From: CAZECR01 sp964510495 | GTDB taxonomy: Bacteria; Patescibacteriota; Patescibacteriia; Magasanikbacterales; GWA2-37-8 | Length of the DNA: 16,775 bases | Assembly (NCBI GenBank): GCA_964510495.1 | Contig: CAZECR010000025.1 | Location: 1-16,775 of the forward strand | Reading direction: 5' to 3' | In this document: piece after piece, positions 7,514-14,869 of the stretch | Layout of the letters: each line of letters begins with the position of its first letter | How positions within the stretch are numbered: position 1 is the first letter of the stretch | Translations under genes and position numbers: made by a program | The notes under the pieces: model-generated | Databases searched by the model: none | What the model saw: the letters and a program-made list of their open reading frames with translations, nothing else | What the model was told of the DNA's origin: nothing

Positions 7514-8746
7514 ATGTCGCCCCTTCTCAAGAGAATCCTCCTTATCGCGCTCCTCGTACTAGTCGCTATCGGAATTGGTTTTGGATTGTATTATCTATTC
7601 AACAGAACCGGTTCTCTTACCGGCGTCGGGACTATACCTACAACTCCTGACGGACAACTCCCGGGGTCTGGCGACCGCCCCACTACCACGCCTTCCGGAA
7701 ACGGTACCGGAACAGATACGGGCACAACGCTGCCTGTATCAGGCGTTACACCAGCCACACCTTCACCTAGTTTTTATCAACCAACACCAGTTCAAAAAGC
7801 AAGCAGCGATTACGCTATTTTCCCGTCACTCAGTACCACCGGGGACGTACGTTACCACAACGCAAGCGATGGAAGATTTTATCAAATCCAACCTGACGGC
7901 CAGATCCGAACGCTCGCGGACCAGCAATTTTATAATGTCCAAAGTGTGACCTGGGCTAAAGCAGCGGACAAAGCAGTGCTTGAATACCCAGATGGCTCAA
8001 AAATTATTTACAACTTTGATACCAAAAAACAAACTACCTTACCAAAACATTGGGAAGATTTTTCATTCTCACCTGATGGTACGCAGCTAGCCGCCAAAAG
8101 CATGGGTCTCGCACCAGAAAACCGCTGGCTCGTTACCACCAAAGACGATGGTAGTGGTACCACACTCATCGAACCCCTTGGAGACAACGGTGCACAGGTC
8201 CAAGTTGCCTGGTCGCCAAGCCGCCAAACTGTTGCTTTCGCTCAAACCGGACAGGCGCTCGGGCTTGATCGACGTGAAGTACTCCTTGTAGGTTTACAGG
8301 GTGAAAATTTTAAATCAACTGTTGTTGAAGGCCTCGACTTTCTGCCAGCCTGGTCACCAACCGGTAAAAAACTACTCTACAGCGTTGATAGTGCTCGCAG
8401 CGATTTCAAACCAGAACTCTGGATTGTGAACGCCTATGGCGACGAAATTGGTACCAATCGCCAATCCTTGAACATCAATACGTGGGCAGATAAATGTTCT
8501 TTCGGAGACGATGACACACTTTTTTGCGCCGTGCCTCGAGATTTACCTCAAGGAGCCGGTATGGCCCGGGATGTTGCCAAAGATTCGTACGACGACCTCT
8601 ATAAAATAGATCTTAAAACCGGAGCAAAAGTGCCAGTTCCTCTTGGGGACGATTATCACATCAACAATATCTCTTTCGACAAAGCCAATAATAAAGTGTA
8701 TTTTACCGACCAAGATCAAACGGGGATTTTTGAGGCAAAATTGTAA
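7514..8746 (+). CDS. Membrane-anchored WD40/TolB-like beta-propeller protein
   Basis: This 410-residue protein has an uncleaved N-terminal anchor (about 8-29, after basic MSPLLKR) and a Thr/Pro/Gly-rich linker (about 31-95). The outer domain contains propeller-blade motifs: FSFSPDGTQLAA (183-194), VAWSPSRQTVAFA (231-243), PAWSPTGKKLLYS (278-290) and ISFDKANNKVYFTD (386-399). These match the PD40/TolB-like repeat pattern (SPDG followed by hydrophobic strands). Such domains act as protein-binding scaffolds or lyase/peptidase propellers; no catalytic residues are evident. Two cysteines (328, 338) could pair. It is followed 8 nt later by the DsbA-like gene, which implies cotranscription. The start has no SD (TTTAGGTATATTTCT upstream). 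Confidence 0.8.
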   Translation: MSPLLKRILLIALLVLVAIGIGFGLYYLFNRTGSLTGVGTIPTTPDGQLPGSGDRPTTTPSGNGTGTDTGTTLPVSGVTPATPSPSFYQPTPVQKASSDYAIFPSLSTTGDVRYHNASDGRFYQIQPDGQIRTLADQQFYNVQSVTWAKAADKAVLEYPDGSKIIYNFDTKKQTTLPKHWEDFSFSPDGTQLAAKSMGLAPENRWLVTTKDDGSGTTLIEPLGDNGAQVQVAWSPSRQTVAFAQTGQALGLDRREVLLVGLQGENFKSTVVEGLDFLPAWSPTGKKLLYSVDSARSDFKPELWIVNAYGDEIGTNRQSLNINTWADKCSFGDDDTLFCAVPRDLPQGAGMARDVAKDSYDDLYKIDLKTGAKVPVPLGDDYHINNISFDKANNKVYFTDQDQTGIFEAKL

Positions 8747-8754
8747 TTCATTCT

Positions 8755-9411
8755 ATGACACACACTAAAAAATTCTTCCTCATTCTTGCGGCGCTCATCT
8801 TGGGCGCACTCCTCCTTCTCGGTAAACAAATTAGTCGCGCGTTTACGATTACTACGAATCCCACCGGTCAACCACTTATCAGTCCTGTTACGACCGATAT
8901 TCCGAGCGATGTAAACGACCCCATTATGGGTAATCCAGGTGCCCCGTTAAGTATTGTCGAATTTACTGATATCGGCTGCACTGAATGCCAGAAAATACAT
9001 ACTACACTCACTACGTTTGTTGCTGCCCACCCCGAAGACGTCCGGCTGATTTGGAAAGACGCACCTAATCGCAGCATATTTTTAAAAGAATTTATTCCAG
9101 CCCACGCAGCGGCTTATTGCGCTGGAAAGCAAAATAAATTTTGGGAATATATTGCTACAATTATTGCCGACAAAAAATACAGCTCCACGAACGATCTAGT
9201 TAGCGAAGCTGCTGCTCTAAAACTAAATACCGCGACGTTTGAATCATGTCTTAAAGACCCCGCATCGACAGAGCGAGTTACTACCGCCCGCACACTTGCA
9301 GAGCAGCTCGGCATTCGAGAGGCTCCTGTACTTTTTGTTAACAATAAACGCCTCACACTCACTAAGGACATTGATCTAGAGCAACTCCTCGAAGCGTTCA
9401 TCGCTCCTTAA
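8755..9411 (+). CDS. DsbA/thioredoxin-like disulfide oxidoreductase, membrane-anchored
   Basis: This 218-residue protein has an N-terminal hydrophobic anchor or signal (about 6-23) and a DsbA-type thioredoxin fold outside the membrane. The fold begins near residue 55 (DPIMGNPGAPLSIVEFTD). The redox motif is C75-T-E-C78; the acidic x-x pair differs from the usual CPHC or CPYC. Ala-Pro191 (REAPVLFVNN) is the expected cis-proline. Two further cysteines at 122 and 165 lie in the helical insertion. Its likely role is forming or isomerising disulfides in exported proteins. The next gene, 10 nt downstream, encodes an exported domain with nine cysteines, an obvious substrate candidate. No VKOR or DsbB partner is in the window. 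Confidence 0.87.
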   Translation: MTHTKKFFLILAALILGALLLLGKQISRAFTITTNPTGQPLISPVTTDIPSDVNDPIMGNPGAPLSIVEFTDIGCTECQKIHTTLTTFVAAHPEDVRLIWKDAPNRSIFLKEFIPAHAAAYCAGKQNKFWEYIATIIADKKYSSTNDLVSEAAALKLNTATFESCLKDPASTERVTTARTLAEQLGIREAPVLFVNNKRLTLTKDIDLEQLLEAFIAP

Positions 9412-9421
9412 TCACCACACT

Positions 9422-10726
9422 ATGCACGTATCTCGCCTTACTTTAGGAAAAAAAATACTCTTTTGTCTTGCGTTTAGCTTCCTTTGCCTTCAGGTAACCC
9501 CTGCATACGCTATAACGGCAGATGAAGGCGAAAAAGTTGATAACGGCTATAGCGACCTCGCAAAACAACTCAAGCCACCACAACCCGCCATCCGTATTCC
9601 CGGCGTTACTTTTAGTGATGTTGCCAAAACACTTGATGACGACGGCAATATTTCCACTCCTTTTATCGGTGAATATATTAGTGGTGTCTATAAATTTGCC
9701 ATGGTTGCTGCAAGCGTGATTGCGGTCATTATGATAATTGTTCAAGGAGTTCAAGTCATAATGTCTGGCGGCGGTGAAGAGCAGGTAAACGCCTACAAAA
9801 ATATCGCCCGCATCTTTGTTGGCCTTTTTCTCGTCTGGGGCTCATACTTTATTTTGTACACCATCAATCCTGAACTCGTTAATTTTAAAATCTTAAAAAT
9901 TAAATACATTGTGCCGGAGGAACTGCCAACACTTGGAAGCACCATAGAAAATACTGCTGGAGACGATCCAGCCCTCGGTGCCGCCAACAACACTGCAGGA
10001 ACGGGTGCGCCATCTGTAGGAACCCACAAACAATTTGTGACAAGCTGTCCTATCACATTAACGTCCACAGTCGGTAACGCATCAAAAATAGAATTCCGTC
10101 AAAAAATGTCTCCCTTTGTTACCGGCAACACTCCTCGTGAACGCACTGTGCAGATCGCTGACATTGCGGACGCCTGTAATGTTAACTGGGGATCATGCGG
10201 AGACGTTGCCGGCACTATTTCAGCCTTGGCAGGCGTTGGAGATACAAGCTGTCTTGATAGCGATGGCAAGTGTAATAGTTTTGGAAAAGGAAGCACTATT
10301 TTTGCAATTTCGAGAGAACAGCGCAACCAAATGATCGGCTGGAATTGTAATATTAATCCAAAAGAAGGCAAGGTTCGTCCAGCCGGTGAATGCGAGCCGA
10401 CCGCTCAAGGAGCAGTAAAAAAATATCGTGATTATCTCTTGAAAGAAAAAGCAGAAGGCCGAATACCCGCTACGTGGCCTGATGGTATCGCTAACAAACT
10501 GCAACCAGGCGATAGGTTAGTCGTCTATAATGGCAACAAAGACCCTCTGGGCGCTCATGGGGTTATTTTCGTGGGCTGGTCGGGCGACAAAATACAAGTA
10601 ATCCAAGGCGGCGCCGGGGGGTCAGGGGCAGAAAGCGGCCGAGCCCGTGCAGGCACCATTTGTATCAAAAGCACCTGCGGAGAAAATATGATTCCGCTCT
10701 TGTACGCTTGGGCTGCTTCTAAATAG
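9422..10726 (+). CDS. Exported T4SS pilin-like (TrbC/VirB2 type) protein fused to NlpC/P60- or CHAP-like domain
   Basis: This 434-residue protein begins with a signal peptide ending in PAYA (cleavage near 30/31). The two-helix pilin-like module has helices near 88-115 and 130-147 around a GGGEEQVNAYKNIARI loop. This is the architecture of T4SS pilin-like proteins common in candidate phyla. After a Gly/Ala/Thr linker (about 170-205) comes a Cys-rich domain (Cys 209, 252, 259, 277, 284, 309, 324, 414, 419). Its end reads LQPGDRLVVYN (360-370) then GAHGVIFVGW (377-386), the PGD-strand and His-strand signature of papain-like NlpC/P60 and CHAP folds. Cys259 (WGSCGDVAG) is the candidate nucleophile and His379 the base; these are inferred. 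It could be a wall hydrolase tethered to a secretion channel. The DsbA-like gene upstream fits its disulfide needs. Confidence 0.75.
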   Translation: MHVSRLTLGKKILFCLAFSFLCLQVTPAYAITADEGEKVDNGYSDLAKQLKPPQPAIRIPGVTFSDVAKTLDDDGNISTPFIGEYISGVYKFAMVAASVIAVIMIIVQGVQVIMSGGGEEQVNAYKNIARIFVGLFLVWGSYFILYTINPELVNFKILKIKYIVPEELPTLGSTIENTAGDDPALGAANNTAGTGAPSVGTHKQFVTSCPITLTSTVGNASKIEFRQKMSPFVTGNTPRERTVQIADIADACNVNWGSCGDVAGTISALAGVGDTSCLDSDGKCNSFGKGSTIFAISREQRNQMIGWNCNINPKEGKVRPAGECEPTAQGAVKKYRDYLLKEKAEGRIPATWPDGIANKLQPGDRLVVYNGNKDPLGAHGVIFVGWSGDKIQVIQGGAGGSGAESGRARAGTICIKSTCGENMIPLLYAWAASK

Positions 10727-10778
10727 GCCGCACAAACAGCTGCGTTAAAAGTTCTGGCTGCATTTATTTTGTACTTCT

Positions 10779-12134
10779 ATGGCTACAACGACTATTTTTA
10801 CCTGTGCCAACTGCGGCGCACAATTCTCGAAATGGATTGGGCGGTGTTTAGAATGCGGCAAGTGGGGCACCGTCGAAAAAACACAAGCTGAGAAAACTAA
10901 AGCGCACACAGTTGAAACCGCACTTCCCGCTAAAACGGTAAAACTCAGTGACGTTGGTGGCAAAAATTTTAAACGCTTTGGTACCGGCATTTCGGAACTT
11001 GACCGTGTGCTTGGCGGCGGTATTGTGCCGGGCAGCCTTATTCTTCTTGGTGGTGAACCGGGCATTGGTAAATCAACGCTTTCACTGCAGCTCGCGGCAG
11101 TACTCCCGAACACGTTTTATTTTTCGGCTGAAGAATCAGCTGAACAAATAAAAATGCGGGCAGACCGCCTCGGCATTACCGCCCCGACACTCGAGCTCGC
11201 CAATGAACCCGAAGTTGAAAAAATAATCGCCACCCTTACTCCAACAAAAAAAGATGCGTCCCTGCCGCTCCCAGGTCTCGTAATTATTGATTCTATCCAA
11301 ACACTCTATTCACACGATGTTGAGGGAGAACCCGGCAATATTAACCAAATTCGCGCTTGCACAGTGAAACTTATGGAGCTGGCCAAAACCACCGGTATCC
11401 CGGTAGTCATTATTGGTCATGTTACCAAAGAAGGAACTGTAGCCGGACCAAAGACACTGGAGCATTTGGTAGACACCGTACTCTATCTTGAGGGTGATCA
11501 GCATCACCTGTATCGTATCCTCCGCACGGTCAAAAATCGTTTTGGCGCCACTGATGAAGTAGGTATTTTTCAAATGGAAGAAAAAGGCCTCATGGAAGTC
11601 AAAAACGCTTCAGCCTATTTCATGTCTGAGCGCGGCGAAGATTTGCCCGGGACTATTCTCACCTGCCTGATCGAAGGCACACGCCCTATTATCGTGGAAA
11701 TTCAAGCACTGGTAAACAAAACCGCATTTGGGTATCCCACACGCAAATCGAGCGGCTTTGATTTGAATCGCCTTTATGTCTTGATTGCTGTGCTCCAAAA
11801 ACGTGCCGGGCTCCATCTGGAACAATACGATGTGCACATCAATGTCGTAGGCGGACTTACCGCCGACGAACCGGCCGCTGACCTGGCTGTCGCCATGGCA
11901 ATTGCAAGCGCCTACAAAGACAAACCACTCGGGCACGACCTGGTCGCGTTTGGCGAAGTTGGACTTGGCGGCGAAGTGCGGTCAATCCCCCAAATTGAAA
12001 AACGTATTCGCGAAGCCGAGCAGCTCGGACTCAAACGGGCCATAACTAACGCTTCCACAAAACTAGAAGGTAAAAACAGCAAAATCAAAATACTCGGAGT
12101 TAAAAATATTCAGGAAATTATTAAGCATACTTAA
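10779..12134 (+). CDS. radA: DNA repair protein RadA (Sms)
   Basis: This 451-residue protein is a full-length RadA, a DnaB-like helicase that drives branch migration in recombination. The N-terminal zinc finger uses Cys9, Cys12, Cys23 and Cys26 (CANC, then CLEC). A RecA-like core follows, with Walker A GEPGIGKST (92-100), Walker B-type LVIIDSIQT (167-175) and the RadA signature KNRFG (252-256). The C-terminal Lon-protease-like domain (about 315-451) contains NVVGGLTADEPAADLAVA and lacks a catalytic Ser, as usual. ATG 10779 places the zinc finger at the usual distance from the N-terminus. The 52-nt gap after the pilin-like gene has no obvious terminator, so read-through is likely. A perfect hairpin terminator follows. 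Confidence 0.97.
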   Translation: MATTTIFTCANCGAQFSKWIGRCLECGKWGTVEKTQAEKTKAHTVETALPAKTVKLSDVGGKNFKRFGTGISELDRVLGGGIVPGSLILLGGEPGIGKSTLSLQLAAVLPNTFYFSAEESAEQIKMRADRLGITAPTLELANEPEVEKIIATLTPTKKDASLPLPGLVIIDSIQTLYSHDVEGEPGNINQIRACTVKLMELAKTTGIPVVIIGHVTKEGTVAGPKTLEHLVDTVLYLEGDQHHLYRILRTVKNRFGATDEVGIFQMEEKGLMEVKNASAYFMSERGEDLPGTILTCLIEGTRPIIVEIQALVNKTAFGYPTRKSSGFDLNRLYVLIAVLQKRAGLHLEQYDVHINVVGGLTADEPAADLAVAMAIASAYKDKPLGHDLVAFGEVGLGGEVRSIPQIEKRIREAEQLGLKRAITNASTKLEGKNSKIKILGVKNIQEIIKHT

Positions 12135-12147
12135 GTCAATCTTTTGT

Positions 12148-12182
12148 ACTAAAAACCATTCATTATATGAATGGTTTTTAGT
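12148..12182 (+). terminator. Intrinsic terminator after radA
   Basis: ACTAAAAACCATTCAT (12148-12163) is exactly complementary to ATGAATGGTTTTTAGT (12167-12182). The result is a perfect 16-bp stem with a 3-nt loop and a T5 run at its base. It lies 13 nt after the radA stop. The symmetry allows function on either strand. Confidence 0.85.
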
Positions 12183-12195
12183 TACTTACAGAGTA

Positions 12196-12224
12196 TTGAC
12201 AAAAATAATAAATTCATCTATTAC
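12196..12224 (+). promoter_or_regulatory. Promoter for the Cys-rich lipoprotein gene
   Basis: Consensus TTGACA (12196-12201), a 17-bp AT-rich spacer and TATTAC (12219-12224). The predicted start near 12231 gives a leader of about 35 nt containing an SD. It sits just after the radA terminator, so the following gene is an independent transcription unit. Confidence 0.7.
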
Positions 12225-12253
12225 ACAGACTGCTACGCCTCAGTCAGGCATTC

Positions 12254-12259
12254 AAGGGG
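12254..12259 (+). promoter_or_regulatory. Shine-Dalgarno AAGGGG
   Basis: AAGGGG lies 6 nt before ATG 12266. This fixes the start of the lipoprotein gene. It stands out because none of the housekeeping genes in the window has a clear SD. Confidence 0.65.
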
Positions 12260-12265
12260 AAAAAG

Positions 12266-12505
12266 ATGCAACGCACGCTTGCCATTCTTGGTCTGTGCAC
12301 CGGCCTTCTGGGATGCGGCGCTCGCTTGAGCCCGTCACCCGTCAGAGCCATGGATAGAATCATCATGCCACCTGCCCCGGGTGGTGGAGTGTGGGACACG
12401 ATCCACTTCACCAACAGGGATACTGGCGAAACCTTCACCGCCTGCCCCTGCCGGAGCGGCGGCTACACCCGCGAGTGCTGTCGCCGGCCCCTTCTGGGGC
12501 GTTAG
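12266..12505 (+). CDS. Small Cys-rich putative lipoprotein, unknown function
   Basis: This is a 79-residue precursor. MQRTLAILGLCTGLLGC forms a lipoprotein signal with lipobox LLGC and Cys17 as the lipidated residue. The mature part is short, with a Pro/Gly stretch (PPAPGGG near 35-41). A terminal Cys cluster (Cys60, Cys62, Cys71, Cys72 in ACPCRSGGYTRECC) could bind metal or form disulfides. Promoter, SD and start are all well placed, and a 12-bp hairpin follows the stop, which is why I accept this short frame. The DNA is much richer in G+C than flanking radA and recG, which suggests acquisition. I recognise no family. The gene is convergent with recG. Confidence 0.6.
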   Translation: MQRTLAILGLCTGLLGCGARLSPSPVRAMDRIIMPPAPGGGVWDTIHFTNRDTGETFTACPCRSGGYTRECCRRPLLGR

Positions 12506-12528
12506 CCGCGGAGTCACCCGGTCTAACC

Positions 12529-12561
12529 CACAGTCCCGTGGGCATTTCTCACGGGACTGTG
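12529..12561. terminator. Perfect 12-bp inverted repeat between convergent genes
   Basis: CACAGTCCCGTG (12529-12540) and CACGGGACTGTG (12550-12561) pair around a 9-nt loop. The hairpin begins 3 nt after recG ends and 23 nt after the lipoprotein gene ends. Neither side has a U tract, so it may be a 3' end stabiliser or a weak bidirectional terminator. Confidence 0.5.
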
Positions 12562-12564
12562 CCT

Positions 12565-14676
12565 CTACTCTAGATGCACCCTACTCTCCCACTCTTTTAC
12601 TTTCTTTAAAAGCGTGGGATATTTTTTTATTAAAGGCGCAATATTTACCGCCGCAGTTTTGGCTTTTTTAATCAGTTCCCGGTCAGTCAATTTGGCGAGG
12701 CGGAGTTCCGCCATACCACTTTGCATCGTGCCGTACACTTCACCAGGTCCACGAATTTCTAAATCTTTTTCGGCTAACTTAAAACCATCGTGATGGGCTT
12801 CAAAAAAAGTAAGGCGTTCTTTGGCTGTACTTGAATCGCTATCCGTAAACAAAAAACAATACGACTGGTGGTCGCTCCGGCCCACACGCCCGCGAAATTG
12901 GTGGAGCTGCGCAAGACCAAAACGCTCCGCGCCTTCGATCATCATGACGCTCGCGTTCGGAATATTGACACCCACTTCAATAACCGACGTTGCCACCAAA
13001 ATATCAATCTGACCATTTTTAAAATCACCCATGATCGCTTCTTTTTCATCGGCTTTTAATTTGCCGTGTAAAAAACTAACCCGTAGGTCTGGAAATACAA
13101 TTTCGGATAATTTTTTGTATTCACTGAGAACAGATTTTTTGTCGGCGAGCACCAAACCAGTATCGCTAGTCGCTTCTTCAATAAGCGGACAGACCACAAA
13201 AACTTGTCGACCACTTTTTACTTGTTTGTGAATGAACTCGTACGCCTTTTCACGATTATGCGGATCAACCAGCCGGGTAATAATTTGTTTACGCCCTGGC
13301 GGCAATTCGTTAATAATAGAAATGTCTAAGTCGCCATAGACCATGAGCGCCAGCGAGCGTGGAATAGGCGTTGCGGTCATGCTAAGGAAATGCACCCGCT
13401 CCCCTTTTTCTTTAATAACCCGGCGCTGCTCGACACCAAAGCGGTGTTGTTCATCAACAATTACTAATCCTAATTTTTTAAACTCAACTCCCTCGGACAA
13501 AAGTGCGTGCGTACCGATAACGACATCAACTTCTCCCTGGGCAATTTTCGTAAGTAAATCTTTTTTAGACAGATTGTCCTCGGTTGTTTGTTCCTCGCTC
13601 CTTGTTCCTTGTTCTTTACGTGAATCAAATATTTTGCGCTGGCTCCTGGTAAAGAGTGCGATGCGAACACCTTTTCCGCCCAGGAGCTTGGTGAGCGATT
13701 CGTAATGCTGCGTCCCAAGTATCTCGGTTGGCACCATCAAAATGCTTTGGAATGTATCAAGCGAAGCGTTATACAGCGCCATAGCGGCAACAACCGTTTT
13801 ACCCGAACCCACGTCGCCAGACAGTAATCGATTCATCGGCACCTTTTTTTGGATTGACTGCAAAATTTCCCAAGCTGCCACTTTTTGTGTCTTGGTGAGT
13901 GCGAAAGGCAACTCACTCACGAACTCCTTAATTGCTTCTTCCTGAAAAGCAATTTCTGGCGCTTCAAGGGATATTTTTTCCAGACGTGTTAATTCTGCTT
14001 GCAACTGCAATAAGAATAATTCGTCGAACTTGAGGCGCTCGGTGCTCTCGGCAAGTTCGGTATCATTACTCGGAAAATGAATACCACGTACCGCATTACC
14101 AAATGAGGTTAATCCTTCTTGTACACGGAGCTCTTCGGGTAACCAATCTGGCAGTGTATCGGTAAGCGGTAAAATCTTATCAACCAAGTAACGCAACTGT
14201 TTCTGTGTAATACCGCTCGTGAGTGAATACATCGGGACGAGTCGAAGGGTATGTGTCGTGTGTTCTTCTTTTTTTACTTTTTCAAAAGCTGGGCTCGAAA
14301 GTTCGGGCCCAAGCATAGATTTTTTAACTGTACCTGATAAAAACAAAATGTCGCCTGGCTTGAGTGCTTTTATAATAAATGGTTGATTAAACCATACCAC
14401 ACGCATTTCTCCAGTCTCATCTGCCACCAAAGCTTCCGTTATCATGAGACGTTTTCTTGGGCTGCGTTTGTTATTGATGAGTTCGAGCCTGGCTTTGATC
14501 GTTACCTGAAACCCTTCTTCAAGCTGGTTAATTTTCACTAAATGACGATAATCTTCGTAGCGAAACGGAAAGTAATATAACAAATCCTCGACTGTAGTCA
14601 GGCCGAGGCGCTTGAGGCTGGTACCAATTTTTTTACCAACGGTCGGAAGACCGGTCAGTTGATTCGTAAGTTGCAT
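12565..14676 (-). CDS. recG: ATP-dependent DNA helicase RecG
   Basis: This 703-residue helicase remodels stalled forks and Holliday junctions. The N-terminal wedge/OB region (about 1-240) includes the opening GLPTVGKKIGTSLKRLG and DLLYYFPFRYEDY (31-43). Helicase motifs follow in order: Walker A GDVGSGKT (287-294), DEQH (408-411), TATPIPR (434-440), and motif VI QFRGRVGR (593-600). The RecG C-terminal signature FKLAEKDLEIRGPGEVYGT spans 632-650. Residues about 351-375 (DSRKEQGTRSEEQTTEDN) form a hydrophilic insertion encoded by degenerate heptanucleotide repeats. ATG 14676 lies 6 nt after a TATACT box, so the transcript may be nearly leaderless. No SD is present. The gene is convergent with the lipoprotein gene. 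Confidence 0.97.
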   Translation of the reverse strand: MQLTNQLTGLPTVGKKIGTSLKRLGLTTVEDLLYYFPFRYEDYRHLVKINQLEEGFQVTIKARLELINNKRSPRKRLMITEALVADETGEMRVVWFNQPFIIKALKPGDILFLSGTVKKSMLGPELSSPAFEKVKKEEHTTHTLRLVPMYSLTSGITQKQLRYLVDKILPLTDTLPDWLPEELRVQEGLTSFGNAVRGIHFPSNDTELAESTERLKFDELFLLQLQAELTRLEKISLEAPEIAFQEEAIKEFVSELPFALTKTQKVAAWEILQSIQKKVPMNRLLSGDVGSGKTVVAAMALYNASLDTFQSILMVPTEILGTQHYESLTKLLGGKGVRIALFTRSQRKIFDSRKEQGTRSEEQTTEDNLSKKDLLTKIAQGEVDVVIGTHALLSEGVEFKKLGLVIVDEQHRFGVEQRRVIKEKGERVHFLSMTATPIPRSLALMVYGDLDISIINELPPGRKQIITRLVDPHNREKAYEFIHKQVKSGRQVFVVCPLIEEATSDTGLVLADKKSVLSEYKKLSEIVFPDLRVSFLHGKLKADEKEAIMGDFKNGQIDILVATSVIEVGVNIPNASVMMIEGAERFGLAQLHQFRGRVGRSDHQSYCFLFTDSDSSTAKERLTFFEAHHDGFKLAEKDLEIRGPGEVYGTMQSGMAELRLAKLTDRELIKKAKTAAVNIAPLIKKYPTLLKKVKEWESRVHLE
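13574..13615. repeat. Six degenerate heptanucleotide repeats inside recG
   Basis: On the plus strand six 7-nt units follow each other: TTGTCCT, CGGTTGT, TTGTTCC, TCGCTCC, TTGTTCC and TTGTTCT, that is, GGAACAA-type units on the coding strand. Six units make 42 bp, a multiple of three, so the frame is kept. They encode a Glu/Gln/Thr/Arg-rich loop between helicase motifs. Confidence 0.65.
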
Positions 14677-14682
14677 GAAAAA

Positions 14683-14691
14683 AGTATACCA
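14683..14691 (-). promoter_or_regulatory. Extended -10 promoter for recG
   Basis: TGGTATACT on the minus strand combines an extended TGn with a TATACT -10. The expected start falls at about the recG ATG (6 nt separate the -10 from it), which implies a leaderless mRNA. No good -35 is visible at 17 bp. Confidence 0.5.
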
Positions 14692-14720
14692 TGAAAGAAC
14701 TTCTTCGGGGAGGTAAAACT

Positions 14721-14750
14721 ATAAAAACCCGCTTTGTAGCGAGTTTTTAT
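14721..14750 (-). terminator. Intrinsic terminator of the Pro/Ala-rich secreted protein gene
   Basis: The minus strand reads ATAAAAACTCGCT, a 4-nt loop, then AGCGGGTTTTTAT, a 13-bp stem with U5. The single non-Watson-Crick position is a U-G wobble in the minus-strand RNA but C-A in the plus-strand RNA, so it is better adapted to minus-strand transcripts. It follows the conserved 3' element by 5 nt and insulates recG from upstream transcription. Confidence 0.8.
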
Positions 14751-14755
14751 AATAA

Positions 14756-14836
14756 TTACGACCATCTTCGTAAGAAGTTAAATTATTAAATTCTTACGAA
14801 GTGTAGATGGTCGTAAAAGAATTATCCAGCTGCACT
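14756..14836 (-). repeat. Conserved bulged-hairpin 3' UTR element, copy A
   Basis: Read on the minus strand, it begins AGTGCAGCTGGA and continues to TTACGACCAT. Next comes a 5-nt bulge CTACA, then CTTCGTAAGAA, a 14-nt AT-rich loop, TTCTTACGAAG and ATGGTCGTAA. The lower stem is 10 bp and the upper stem 11 bp. The element starts exactly 33 nt after the stop of the 267-residue gene and is followed by a terminator. It matches copy B at 16209-16288. Function unknown; it is probably an RNA structure in the 3' UTR. Confidence 0.8.
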
Positions 14837-14869
14837 CCGGCTTGTAATGCAAAAGTGGCAGGTGGAGGG

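Noticed and set aside
10727..10778. Separate promoter for radA
   Set aside because: AT-rich TATTTT- and TGTACT-like boxes exist, but no -35 at proper spacing could be found. Not listed as a feature.
12244..12517. Minus-strand frames across the lipoprotein region
   Set aside because: They lack promoter, SD and recognisable motifs, whereas the plus-strand frame has all three. GC-rich DNA leaves several frames open by chance.
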